DNA from: Phycisphaerales bacterium AB-hyl4
Lineage (GTDB): Bacteria; Planctomycetota; Phycisphaerae; Phycisphaerales; Phycisphaeraceae
Assembly (NCBI GenBank): GCA_041821185.1
Contig: JBGUBD010000012.1
Span: 56,170 to 120,169 of the forward strand
Length of the DNA stretch: 64,000 nt
Direction: 5' to 3'
Shown here: positions 1 to 8,501 of the stretch, piece after piece
How the letters are laid out: the number at the start of each line of letters is the position of its first letter
Position numbering within the stretch: position 1 is the stretch's first letter
Position numbers and translations under genes: made by a program
Notes under the pieces: model-generated
The model's database searches: none
Seen by the model: the letters and a program-made list of their open reading frames with translations, nothing else
Told to the model about the DNA's origin: nothing

Positions 1-1653
1 CACATCGCCGACGTCGAGGCCGGCGGCACGGTCATCGTCAACGAGTCGGAGTTCGACAAAGTCTCGCTGCGCAAGGCCGGCTACGAAGACGGCTACAACC
101 CCATCGAAGACGAAAAATACGTCCGCCAGTACAAGCTCTACAAAGTGCCCATCACCCGGCTGAACGCCGAGGCGCTCGAAGAGACCGGCATGGGCGCGAA
201 AGACGTCAACCGCTGCAAAAACATGTACGCGCTGGGGCTGATCTACTGGCTGTACGATCGGCCGCTGGACATCACCATCAACCACCTCGAAGACTACTTC
301 GGCAAGAAGAAAAACCTGCCGCAAGTCGCCGAGGCGAACGTCAAAGCCCTCAAGGCGGGCTACTTCTTCGGCGAAACCGCCGAGCTGTTCCCCGTCCGCT
401 ACCAGGTGCCCAAGGCCGCGATCACGCCGGGCACGTATCGCAAGATCACCGGCAACGAAGCGCTGGCGATGGGCCTGATCGCCGGCGGCCACCTCGCTGA
501 CAAGAACGTGGTCTACTGCTCGTATCCGATCACGCCCGCCAGCGATGTGCTGCACTACCTCGCGGCGATGCGGCACTTCGGCGTCAAGACGTTCCAGGCG
601 GAAGACGAAATCGCCGCGGTGGGCTCGGCCATCGGCGCGAGCTTCGCCGGGCAGCTGGGCATCACCGGCACGTCCGGCCCGGGCTTCGCGCTCAAGGGCG
701 AAGCGATCGGCCTGGCGGTCATGACCGAACTGCCGCTGGTCATTCTCAACGTACAGCGTGGCGGGCCTTCGACTGGTCTGCCCACGAAGACCGAGCAGGC
801 CGACCTGCTCATGGCGTTGTTCGGCCGAAACGGTGAATGTCCCGTCGTCGTGCTCGCGCCGCAATCGCCCAGTGACTGCTTCGACATCGGCGTGGAAGCC
901 GCCCGGCTGACGTTGCAGCATATGGTGCCCGTGGTCGTGCTCAGCGAAGGGTATCTGGCCAACGGTGCCGAGCCGTGGCGCGTGCCCGATGCGTCGAGCT
1001 TCGACAAGATCGAAGTGAAGCATCCGACCGCCATCGGCGAAGGCGACGAGGCGTATGCCCCGTATGCTCGCGATGAGAACCTCGTTCGGCCGTGGGCGCT
1101 GCCCGGCACGCCGGGGCTGGAGCATCGCATCGGCGGCCTTGAAAAGGCGCACCACACCGGCACGGTCGCGTACGAAGGCGAGAACCACCAGTTGATGACG
1201 CAACTGCGTCAGGCGAAGCTGGACAAGATCGCGGACCGCGTGCCGCCGATCGAGCCTTATGGCGATGCGTCCGGCGACCTGCTCGTGCTCGGCTGGGGCG
1301 GCACGTATGGCGCGATCGTGACCGCGGTGCGTCGTGCTCGCGAAGATGGCAAGAAGGTTGCTGCAGCGCATCTGCGCCACCTCAACCCGATGCCCCGCAA
1401 CCTCGGCGAGGTGCTCAAGCGGTTCAAGAAAGTGCTCGTGCCGGAATTGAACAGCGGGCAGCTGCGCATGCTCGTGCGTGCGAAGCACCTGGTGGACGCT
1501 CGCGGGCTGAACAAGATGCAGGGCAAGCCGTTCCTCGTCGAAGAAGTGCAGCAGGCCATCAACCTGATGCTCACCGACGAATGGGGCGACGCCGAGTCGC
1601 TTTTGCCCATGGACGGCAAGGTTGATCCGAAAGCACAGGGATTGAAGTTGTAG
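1..1653 (+). CDS. korA: 2-oxoacid:ferredoxin oxidoreductase, fused gamma-alpha subunit (5' partial)
   Basis: Pairs with the next gene to oxidise a 2-oxoacid (2-oxoglutarate or pyruvate class) to acyl-CoA with reduction of ferredoxin. The frame is open from base 1, so the start lies outside the window. The first ~140 visible codons are the end of the gamma domain. The alpha (pyrimidine-binding) domain follows, with YPITPAS near codon 175 and a SGPG motif shortly after, both typical of the family. A C-terminal transketolase-like domain ends at the TAG at 1651-1653. An ATG at 145 is internal and should not be used as the start. Substrate specificity cannot be read from sequence alone. Confidence 0.93.
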   Translation, partial: HIADVEAGGTVIVNESEFDKVSLRKAGYEDGYNPIEDEKYVRQYKLYKVPITRLNAEALEETGMGAKDVNRCKNMYALGLIYWLYDRPLDITINHLEDYFGKKKNLPQVAEANVKALKAGYFFGETAELFPVRYQVPKAAITPGTYRKITGNEALAMGLIAGGHLADKNVVYCSYPITPASDVLHYLAAMRHFGVKTFQAEDEIAAVGSAIGASFAGQLGITGTSGPGFALKGEAIGLAVMTELPLVILNVQRGGPSTGLPTKTEQADLLMALFGRNGECPVVVLAPQSPSDCFDIGVEAARLTLQHMVPVVVLSEGYLANGAEPWRVPDASSFDKIEVKHPTAIGEGDEAYAPYARDENLVRPWALPGTPGLEHRIGGLEKAHHTGTVAYEGENHQLMTQLRQAKLDKIADRVPPIEPYGDASGDLLVLGWGGTYGAIVTAVRRAREDGKKVAAAHLRHLNPMPRNLGEVLKRFKKVLVPELNSGQLRMLVRAKHLVDARGLNKMQGKPFLVEEVQQAINLMLTDEWGDAESLLPMDGKVDPKAQGLKL

Positions 1654-1666
1654 TCGTAGGAGATGA

Positions 1667-1816
1667 ACGCCAAGTCGCCAAGGCGCCAAGACGCCAAGGA
1701 ACAATGGCATTGATTGTCAATAAGCTCTGACGAAAGCAACAGGCAGACAGGTTGCATTGAGCTTCTGACTGGATTGGGAATTTTCTTGGCGACTTGGCGT
1801 CTTGGCGTCTTGGCGT
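1667..1816. repeat. inverted tandem-octamer repeat between korA and korB
   Basis: Two 32-base arms (1667-1698 and 1785-1816) are built from four copies of an octamer of the form CGCCAAGN, in opposite orientations. The arms pair with about three mismatches across an 86-base spacer. The right arm ends 25 bases before the korB start, so the element sits in the leader of korB and could act as a transcript hairpin or be a mobile palindrome. Confidence 0.8.
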
Positions 1817-1841
1817 AATGACTCGAAACCGAGCCGACATC

Positions 1842-2882
1842 ATGGCAGACAAAACCCTCACCGTGCTCAAGCCCAAGGACTACGCCTCCGACCAGGACGT
1901 GCGCTGGTGCCCCGGCTGCGGCGATTACGCCATCCTCAACCAGGTCCGCAAGGTCGCTGCGAAGATGGGCCTCAAGCGTGAGAAGACCGTCTTCGTCTCC
2001 GGCATCGGCTGCGCCGCCAGGTTCCCGTACTACATGAACACCTACGGGTTCCACTCCATCCACGGCCGAGCGCCCGCGATCGCCACCGGCGTCAAACTCG
2101 CCAACCCCGAACTCGACGTCTGGGTCGTCGGCGGCGACGGTGACATGCTCTCCATCGGCGGCAATCACCTCATCCACATGCTCCGCCGAAACGTCAACCT
2201 CAAGCTCATGCTATTCAACAACCGCATCTACGGCTTGACCAAGGGCCAATACTCCCCCACCTCCGAAGTGGGCAAGAAGACCAAGTCCAGCCCGATGGGG
2301 TCGCTCGATTGCCCGATCAACCCGATCTCCATCGCGCTCGCTGCCGAGGCCGGCTTCGTCGCGCGTGGTATCGATGTCGACAAAGACCTGCCCAACGTGC
2401 TCGAACGCGCCGCGAAGCACAAGGGCGCATCGTTCGTTGAGATCTACCAGGACTGCAACGTCTTCAACCACAAAGCCTACGCCCACGCGACGGACAAGGA
2501 TACGAAGGAAGACAACCTGCTCCGCCTTGAGCATGGCAAGCCGATGATCTTCGGCAAGGATCGCGACAAGGGCATCCGCCTCAACGGGCATCGTCTGGAA
2601 GTTGTCGAACTGAAGAACGGGATCACGGAAGATGATCTGCTGTTCCATGACGAGACGGACGAGGGGTTGGCGTTCATGCTTAGCCGAATGCGGTTCCCCG
2701 AGTTCCCCGAGCCGGTGGGCGTGTTCCACGTCTACGAAGACCGCTGCTATGAAGAGTTGCTCAGCCAGCAGGTGGAGCAGGCCATCGAGAAGCGGGGTCG
2801 CGGTCGGCTGGAAGACCTGCTCAACGCCGGCGATACGTACACCATCAGCGAAACCGACGCGCAGCACGGCCTGCACGAGTGA
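1842..2882 (+). CDS. korB: 2-oxoacid:ferredoxin oxidoreductase beta subunit
   Basis: Thiamine-diphosphate-binding catalytic subunit that partners KorA. The CPGCGDY motif (residues 23-29) and a nearby conserved Cys fit the beta-subunit pattern. GDGD followed about 25 residues later by NN (FNNRIYGLTKG) is the ThDP/Mg site. The 346-residue length is normal for the family. I chose ATG 1842 because the upstream in-frame ATG at 1794 lies inside the octamer inverted repeat and would add non-homologous residues. The order korA-korB with one promoter region upstream of the window suggests cotranscription. Confidence 0.92.
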   Translation: MADKTLTVLKPKDYASDQDVRWCPGCGDYAILNQVRKVAAKMGLKREKTVFVSGIGCAARFPYYMNTYGFHSIHGRAPAIATGVKLANPELDVWVVGGDGDMLSIGGNHLIHMLRRNVNLKLMLFNNRIYGLTKGQYSPTSEVGKKTKSSPMGSLDCPINPISIALAAEAGFVARGIDVDKDLPNVLERAAKHKGASFVEIYQDCNVFNHKAYAHATDKDTKEDNLLRLEHGKPMIFGKDRDKGIRLNGHRLEVVELKNGITEDDLLFHDETDEGLAFMLSRMRFPEFPEPVGVFHVYEDRCYEELLSQQVEQAIEKRGRGRLEDLLNAGDTYTISETDAQHGLHE

Positions 2883-2980
2883 TCGCACCGCCAATCACAG
2901 CCGCCACTTAAACGGACGCCACACGGCATCGCGTTGGGTGGTGTCTGCTTCACGTTCCCAACAGCACATCAAAGCGTCTA

Positions 2981-3074
2981 ATACGGTTTCGAGTTATTCC
3001 CAGCGCGTTTTCCCACCCCCTCTCCCTCCCAGGGAGAGGGAACCGGACGCGCTGGGATTAACTTGAAGCCGTAT
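2981..3074. repeat. 94-bp near-perfect palindrome
   Basis: Outer arms 2981-3008 and 3047-3074 pair over 28 bases with three mismatches. Nested inside is a perfect 10-bp stem (3018-3027 with 3031-3040) around CCC. It lies 98 bases after korB, so it may end that operon, but there is no T-tract. Its size and symmetry look more like a dispersed palindromic element. The rest of 2883-3370 holds this, the short palindrome at 3107 and no gene I can support. Confidence 0.8.
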
Positions 3075-3106
3075 AACGGACCGGACATGAACCTCAGTGT
3101 GCGCTC

Positions 3107-3135
3107 GAAGCCCACGGATTGAATCCGTGGGCGTC
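3107..3135. repeat. short dispersed palindrome (GCCCACGG family)
   Basis: Arms GCCCACGGAT and ATCCGTGGGC around a 3-base centre. One of about ten copies in this window, all in the backbone regions. Confidence 0.75.
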
Positions 3136-3370
3136 ACCCTCGTACACCCACCAAGCCCGGGCTCGGCTCCCCCCTCGCACCCGTGTGTTTCGTGCAAATC
3201 CAATATTGATGGCGGCGGCGCATACATCCATCGTCCCTGAAGCCGCCGTACATGAAACTGAAGAGTGATCGCAACCTCGGCCGTCAGGCTCGGAAGAAAA
3301 TCTTTCGCAAAGCAGTCGCGTGGGCTGCCCGAGCGGGCCGATACAGCATCGATCACGAAAGGGTATCACT

Positions 3371-4423
3371 ATGTTTACAAAAACCTCTTCTATGACCATC
3401 GCCGCGGCACTGATGTTCGGCACGGGAGGTATCGCGCTGGCGGAAAACGACCAGGCTCACGACCGCGATGCCGACGACCGCCTCGCTCCGCAACAGGAGC
3501 AGACAACGGGCGATCGAAACGCCGATGAAATGCAAGATCCGCAGCAGGCGCGGGACCGCGATCGCGATCGCGATGGCGACCGGATGATGGACCGTGACGA
3601 TGAGTCAGGCGTGCTGTTGCGCGGCACGGAAGTTACCGACTACGAAATTCACAATCAGGCAGGCGAACGGATCGGCGACATCTCCGACCTCGCAGTCGAC
3701 ACGCAACAAGGCAAGATCGCTTACGTGATCGTCCGCCTCGACGAAGCGGTGTCGGAAGATGAGGGCGCAGCTGACGGAGCCCTGGCGACCATCGGCATCG
3801 GCCGCGAACACTACGCCCTGCCGTGGCAGAGCTTTGAAGCCGTCGCAGGCGAAGAAGCACTGACGTTGACGATCGACCGCGAACGGCTCGCCCAGATGGA
3901 AGCGTTCGACGACGATTGGGATCGGCTTAACGATCCGGGCCACGCCAGGCAGCAACGCGAATCGCTTGGACTCGACCGCGATCGGGAAGAAGACGACGCG
4001 ACATCGGTTCGGGTTGAAGCGTTGAGTGACCTGCGCGGCCGGGACGTTCAAGGTCGCGACGATGACACGATTGCGCAGATCGACGATCTGATGATCGACT
4101 CCCGCGAAGGACACCTGGCGTACGCGGTGCTGAACTATGGCGGGTTCCTCGGCATCGGCCGTGACTATGTCGCAGTGCCCTACCAGGCCCTTCAGCAGGC
4201 GGTCGGTACCGATGATGAAATGTTTACCGACGACGACGCGTTCGTTCTTGACGCTGACGAGGACACGCTGGACCGGATCTCGTTCGACCGCGGCGACTGG
4301 CCCAACATGACCGACGAACAGTGGGCCCAGTCGGTGCACGAAGCGTTCGATCACGAGCCCTACTGGCAAGTGTTCGGCTACGCCCCCCCGCGTGAGTCGC
4401 AAAAAGATCGCGTTGACGACTAA
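3371..4423 (+). CDS. secreted PRC-barrel protein, two PRC-barrel domains
   Basis: Starts at ATG 3371 after AAGGG. The first ~24 residues form a signal peptide ending in IALA|END, so the product is exported. Residues ~28-78 are a charged Asp/Arg-rich linker containing a run of RD dipeptides encoded by repeated cgcgat. PRC-barrel-like segments lie at about 80-170 and 213-300; both read G-x-x-IGxI-x-DL-style and then end in AVPYQAL-like strands. PRC barrels are seen in photosynthetic reaction centre H and in RimM, and in stand-alone stress or envelope proteins; this looks like the last class. It is monocistronic and followed by two hairpins. The role is unknown. Confidence 0.8.
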   Translation: MFTKTSSMTIAAALMFGTGGIALAENDQAHDRDADDRLAPQQEQTTGDRNADEMQDPQQARDRDRDRDGDRMMDRDDESGVLLRGTEVTDYEIHNQAGERIGDISDLAVDTQQGKIAYVIVRLDEAVSEDEGAADGALATIGIGREHYALPWQSFEAVAGEEALTLTIDRERLAQMEAFDDDWDRLNDPGHARQQRESLGLDRDREEDDATSVRVEALSDLRGRDVQGRDDDTIAQIDDLMIDSREGHLAYAVLNYGGFLGIGRDYVAVPYQALQQAVGTDDEMFTDDDAFVLDADEDTLDRISFDRGDWPNMTDEQWAQSVHEAFDHEPYWQVFGYAPPRESQKDRVDD

Positions 4424-4430
4424 CACAACA

Positions 4431-4468
4431 GGCCGAGCCGACCGCAACCCTGCGGTCGGCCCTCGGCC
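4431..4468 (+). terminator. hairpin after PRC-barrel gene
   Basis: Perfect 10-bp stem 4437-4446 / 4451-4460 (GCCGACCGCA with its complement), extended by GGCCGAG/CTCGGCC outside. It begins 7 bases after the PRC stop. There is no T-tract. Confidence 0.6.
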
Positions 4469-4509
4469 AAGGCACAATCGAGCCATTAAACATTAACGAT
4501 ATGGCGGCC

Positions 4510-4540
4510 CGGCCTGCGAGTAATTTCGCAGGCCGGCTTT
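4510..4540 (+). terminator. Rho-independent-like terminator
   Basis: Stem CGGCCTGCGA (4510-4519) pairs perfectly with 4526-4535 and is followed by GCTTTA. It is the second terminator-like hairpin between the plus-strand PRC gene and the converging kinase gene. Confidence 0.6.
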
Positions 4541-4621
4541 ATGCGCAGGCAGACCTCGACTCGCTGAAGTGCAAGCGTCGCGTGAACGAAAAGCATGTCA
4601 ATCCGCCGCCCTACCGGGGGC

Positions 4622-5539
4622 TTATGCCAGTTGCCGAATCTGCCTGGCCAGGCCATCGCAGCTTGATGCGTACTGGTCGCCGAACAAGCGAAGATGCAGG
4701 AGCATCGTGTTCAGCCAATAGATTCGACAGCGGCGGTCGAACCCCGGCCGGAGCGGGTGAGTCTGCGTGTAGGTTCGGAAGAAGACGTCGCCGGCCGTGT
4801 GAAACAGCCGCAGGTAAGCCAGTTCGTATTCCGGGTCGGCGTACAGGCCCGCCGGATCGACGAATGCAGTCAGTGTCGGGCGATCGGGGTGAGCGTCATT
4901 GACAAGGATATTGGTTGCCCAGAGGTCGCCGTGCACGAGTGTGGGGCGTGCCTGTTCGGGCAGCCACGCTTCGAGTTCGCCGAGCAGTTTGTGGATGACG
5001 TCGCGGGTCTTCGAGCTGAGGTGTTCACCGACGGCATGAAACTCACGTTCCAACGTCGGGCCGAAGACATCCAGCCAGCGTGACCGTTTCGCGTCATCCA
5101 TAACGACGGGGCCGAACCTTTCAGCGGTATGCGTGTGCAGCGATGCGATGTGCGTAGCGAGCTGCCCCTGCAGCGACGCGATCCCACGTTGACCGAGTTG
5201 AGCCTCGCCAAGATTCCGCCCTGCCATCCGCTGCATCAAGAGGCCGCTGACGCCCTCCTCTTCGTCCGCGAAACAGGTATGCACTTCCGGCACGGGGAAG
5301 GTCGAGTGTTCGCGATACCACCGCAGTGCCGCGAACTCGCGTTCGAACGCATCGTGATGATCAAGCACATTAAGCTTACCCACCAGCCAGCCCGGCTCGC
5401 CGTCGAGTTGCCACGCCCAGACGTGATTGATCATGCCGCCGTTTAACTGGCGCACCGCCAGCACACGGCGTGAAGGCTCATACCATCGGCGAACGAGGCG
5501 GGTCGCATGGTCAATATCGACAAGTAGTTTTGAAACCAT
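4622..5539 (-). CDS. fructosamine kinase / aminoglycoside-phosphotransferase-like protein
   Basis: Predicted ATP-dependent small-molecule kinase of the fructosamine-kinase/APH fold, which in bacteria phosphorylates glycated amines (fructosamine or ribulosamine). The catalytic loop HGDLWATNIL and the downstream metal-binding FVDPAGLYADPEYELAYL-type segment are both present. The 305-residue length is close to the family norm. I chose the ATG at 5539 (MVSKLL). The frame stays open for 31 more codons to 5632, but those residues look non-coding. The ribosome site is weak, so the start is uncertain. Confidence 0.78.
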   Translation of the reverse strand: MVSKLLVDIDHATRLVRRWYEPSRRVLAVRQLNGGMINHVWAWQLDGEPGWLVGKLNVLDHHDAFEREFAALRWYREHSTFPVPEVHTCFADEEEGVSGLLMQRMAGRNLGEAQLGQRGIASLQGQLATHIASLHTHTAERFGPVVMDDAKRSRWLDVFGPTLEREFHAVGEHLSSKTRDVIHKLLGELEAWLPEQARPTLVHGDLWATNILVNDAHPDRPTLTAFVDPAGLYADPEYELAYLRLFHTAGDVFFRTYTQTHPLRPGFDRRCRIYWLNTMLLHLRLFGDQYASSCDGLARQIRQLA

Positions 5540-5703
5540 GATGGCATCGGCCGACCCCTCGGCCACTCCCACCGCCCCGGCATGGGCGCCTCGATATCTG
5601 GCCAACAAAACCCCGCCCGCGATGAGCCGCACTCACGCGTAGCACCTCGATCCAGGTACGATCAGAACCCCCCTGAAAGATCTCCCGGCAAGCGGGAAAC
5701 AAA

Positions 5704-5774
5704 AGCGGGTGACGGGAATCGAACCCGCATCATTGGCTTGGGAAGCCAACGCTCTACCATTGAGCTACACCCGC
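5704..5774 (-). tRNA. tRNA-Gly (anticodon CCC)
   Basis: Read on the minus strand: acceptor GCGGGTG pairs with CACCCGC, D-arm GCTC/GAGC, anticodon stem TTGGC/GCCAA enclosing loop TTCCCAA (anticodon CCC), T-arm GCGGG-TTCGATT-CCCGT and discriminator T. CCA is not encoded. It lies between the kinase and the start of the accessory region and could be an integration site. Confidence 0.95.
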
Positions 5775-5929
5775 ATCCGGAGGAAGCCACAAGCCTCTTA
5801 CTACAAGGCGCTTACAGAAGAACCGGCCTCGGCTAGTTGTTATTTTTGGACGTCTTTCTGGACACTCGCTAGCAACCCTGGTATCCCGCCGTTGAACGTC
5901 GAATCACATCATATCAGGAGTTTCAGCAG

Positions 5930-6202
5930 ATGGCGAAAGCAGGCCGACGCGGCAGACCGTCTCGGCCGTATCGGACGTCGTGGGGCGAGAACGTCGAGGG
6001 GCTCTACAAGTGCCCGGACGGCCGCTGGCGCATCACTGTGACCGGCCAGACGTTCACTGAACACGACGAGCGGCGAGAGCACCACGATCTGTGGGCTCAC
6101 AACCTGATGCGGGATCAGCTGCTCGCCAACCTGAAACTGGATGAGGACATGAAGAAACGAGTGGAGGAGCGGCGGAGGCGGGCGAATGAGCCCGTTGATT
6201 GA
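5930..6202 (+). CDS. probable N-terminal fragment of a tyrosine recombinase/integrase
   Basis: 90 residues with a basic N-terminus (RRGRPSRPYRTSWGE), then GLYKCPDGRWRI and FTEHDERR. From memory this resembles the N-terminal arm of planctomycete site-specific recombinases, but that identification is tentative. The catalytic R-H-R-Y domain is absent, so if the assignment is right it is a truncated integrase. It lies 156 bases from tRNA-Gly, which is where an island integrase would be expected. Alternatively it could be a small DNA-binding/excisionase-type protein. It has a good leader (AGGAG upstream of ATG 5930). Confidence 0.45.
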   Translation: MAKAGRRGRPSRPYRTSWGENVEGLYKCPDGRWRITVTGQTFTEHDERREHHDLWAHNLMRDQLLANLKLDEDMKKRVEERRRRANEPVD

Positions 6203-8089
6203 AGGGGACCCACGCATTGGGCAGTGCTTTGGGCCGCGTCAAACAATGACAAGCGGCTCACCCCCCTGGATCTCGCAAAGTGACGACCTTCTATCGGTAC
6301 AGACGTATTCGCAGTGGGTAATCCAAGCGGTTTGTCATGTACCATCAGCCGTGGGATCGTCAGTGCTATTCGGCCTGCTAGTTCGTTTCCCACGCCGGCT
6401 GCAAGCTATTGAAGTATTCGAGCCAATTGCTGAGCCCGCCATCGGCAAACTGGCCCAGGCCGGCCAACAGGAAATAAAGACAAATCGAGCCTCGGGCGAG
6501 CAGCAGGATCGCATCGGCACACCAGGGACTCGGCGACTCCCTGGCCACTGCCCGGTGCCATCATTCGTATCGCCGCCTGCTGATCGATGACGTCTGCCCT
6601 TCGTGCAGGACATGCAATAGTAATCCCCGTTGCGGTTCCGTACCCTAACGATACCGTGGCGAAGGTGTGCGCCCGAGCCGTGGCAGGTGCCGTTGCAGGC
6701 GGGAAGTGATCGTTCTATTGGCTGGCCGATTGGGCAAGCGCCACACTCACGCGACGCGAACCAAGCTCCCTCCCGAAAGGACATTGAGCCCAACGCCGTC
6801 AAATGCTCGGCCCTTTCCCGCAATCACTCCATGTCATGCCTGAGTTGAAAAATCATCTGCTTCGTACAACGCTTGTCCGGGTCAGGACGGTGACCTGCCC
6901 CCACGCGTGATACCTCCATACCTCCTTCTACGGCAACGATTCTGCTGCCTCGGTGCGGGAGCCAGCTGCACATCCTCCTGGTCGTCAGCCGATGCCGGTA
7001 CAGCGCGGGGGTTTGCAATGCCCATTGCCGGCCTTCCAACGTCGTGACACCGTGATCCCGGTGAGCCCGGTCGCACTTTCAAGCGAGTTCGCTCAGCGCG
7101 AAGACAAGCAGGCTCAATGGAAAGGAGAATCGAACATTATCCACGTCCTTGTTCATATCTCCGCAGCGGGATCTATCCTATCCCCCTGCCGGTTCTGCGC
7201 CGGTCCAATGGACTCTCCTGAAACCTCCAGCACGGCGAAATACTGAAGCCGACCACCGAAGCACAAGTTGTCCATGGTCCGGGCGGGAACAGATCGCCAT
7301 CGATCAGCGTGGACACCTGAACTGCCGGTGCCCCCTTCGCCATCACCGCCGCTACCAAGTGGATACAGCCTAAATTTTGAACAATTTCGCGCAATAATAC
7401 AGGGGTGCGGCCGTAGCATTTGACGCTCCTGATGTTACGGTTGTACCAAAATCAAAATAGTGAACATCACTCCTCACCAGAAAAGTGTCACGGCGCGATC
7501 GGGCGCTCCCCCCGTCGTTGTTTCCGGGTCGCTGCCAGCGACCTCGGCAGATGTCGTCGGCTTCACATCGCCATCCGACGTTCGTGCATGGACGTCCATT
7601 CGTGCCCTCCGGTTTAACGCCGTCGCACAATGACACGTTCATCAATGAAGCTTGCCCACTCAAAGTATCGATGCGAGCCCTGGCTTCACCGGACGCGAAA
7701 CCGGCCGCTTGCTCACCTTCTCTGCCGCACGCCGCAGCGTTCTTTTTCCACCTACGCCGCCTCGGCGGCGGACGCACCGCGCCAGAATCGTGCAACGCAG
7801 CCACACCACCGTCCGACATTGAAGGTCCAACCGGACATGCCACATGACAGACGCTGCTTTTGAAACGGGAAGCGGTTTTTCATGAGGAGACTCGACCGGT
7901 GGCGGCCATGATCTCAAAATACATGCAGGCAACCGCCTTGGACGCCGGTCACCCGCATGACAGCGCTGAACCAACGCCTTCTTCATTTGCTCGACACCTG
8001 ACATCCGACACCCGTGAACACCTTCCGGCAGATGGTCTGCCGGAGGCTTTCGCATGCGCGTGCCTACGCACGCCAAGGAGCTTTGATTC
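6203..8089. other. about 1.9 kb without a recognisable gene
   Basis: Several open frames exist on both strands (for example minus 6335-6823 and plus 7485-7847). Their translations are rich in Arg/Ser/Cys, overlap each other, and show no domain or coding-like pattern that I recognise. The base composition is less GC-rich than flanking genes, especially around 7380-7480. Probably decayed or foreign DNA upstream of the ubiquitin-like operon; its promoter is expected near the right end, but I cannot place it. Confidence 0.5.
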
Positions 8090-8350
8090 ATGAACGAACC
8101 CTCCCCCACCAGCAATGGCACTCTCCGCATCCTGTTTCTCAACTCGCACGGCGGCGGCTTCGCCGACCACCTCAATGTGCCCGCCGGCACCACCATCGCG
8201 CAGCTCATCGAGCGGCAGCTGCCGCACGTGAAGGCCGACGATCTGCTGATCCGCGTCAATCGCCAGCCGGTGCAGCGCGACTACGTCCTGCAGGCCGACG
8301 ACCGCGTGTCGGCGACGCCGACGAAAATCGCCGGGGCGGTAGTTGTCTGA
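8090..8350 (+). CDS. ubiquitin-like (beta-grasp) protein, candidate conjugation modifier
   Basis: 86 residues preceded by AAGGAG 10 bases before ATG. The pattern (LRILFLNSHGG, a V-P-A-G-T-T turn, a helix TIAQLIERQLP, then DLLIRVNRQPVQ and a closing strand DRVSATPTKI) fits a beta-grasp/MoaD-ThiS-like fold. It sits at the head of an operon with E2-, JAMM- and E1-type genes, so it is likely the modifier of that pathway. The C-terminus reads KIAGAVVV rather than the classic GG. It would therefore need trimming or a variant chemistry. The fold assignment is from sequence pattern; the role is inferred from context. Confidence 0.75.
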   Translation: MNEPSPTSNGTLRILFLNSHGGGFADHLNVPAGTTIAQLIERQLPHVKADDLLIRVNRQPVQRDYVLQADDRVSATPTKIAGAVVV

Positions 8351-8422
8351 TCCCGTGGCCATGCAGCAGCAGCCGCGCTGCGCCTGCTGACGCCAATCCA
8401 ATCCTGTTCGCCCCGCATTCCG

Positions 8423-8474
8423 CCGGGGCGGTCGTGTTCGTCCTACACGACCGTCCCCGGCTCACGGGGACGGT
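8423..8474 (+). promoter_or_regulatory. two mutually exclusive hairpins (attenuator-like)
   Basis: Hairpin 1 pairs 8423-8437 with 8445-8460 (one bulged base). Hairpin 2 pairs 8450-8458 with 8466-8474 and is followed by CTCCTTTT. The 3' arm of hairpin 1 contains the 5' arm of hairpin 2, so only one can form. They lie between the ubiquitin-like gene and the sigma-like gene and could set the ratio of modifier to downstream enzymes. Confidence 0.5.
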
Positions 8475-8501
8475 CTCCTTTTACTCGAAGGAGCGTCCAC
8501 C

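Noticed and set aside
1794-1841. ATG 1794 as korB start
   Set aside because: Lies within the inverted octamer repeat; added residues do not match the family. ATG 1842 gives the normal N-terminus.
3605-4486. Minus-strand ORF opposite the PRC-barrel gene
   Set aside because: Antisense to a gene with clear signal peptide and domains; no ribosome site.
6335-6823. Minus-strand ORF with CxxC-like residues
   Set aside because: Single CMSCTKGRR segment, otherwise random-looking; no start signal or family.
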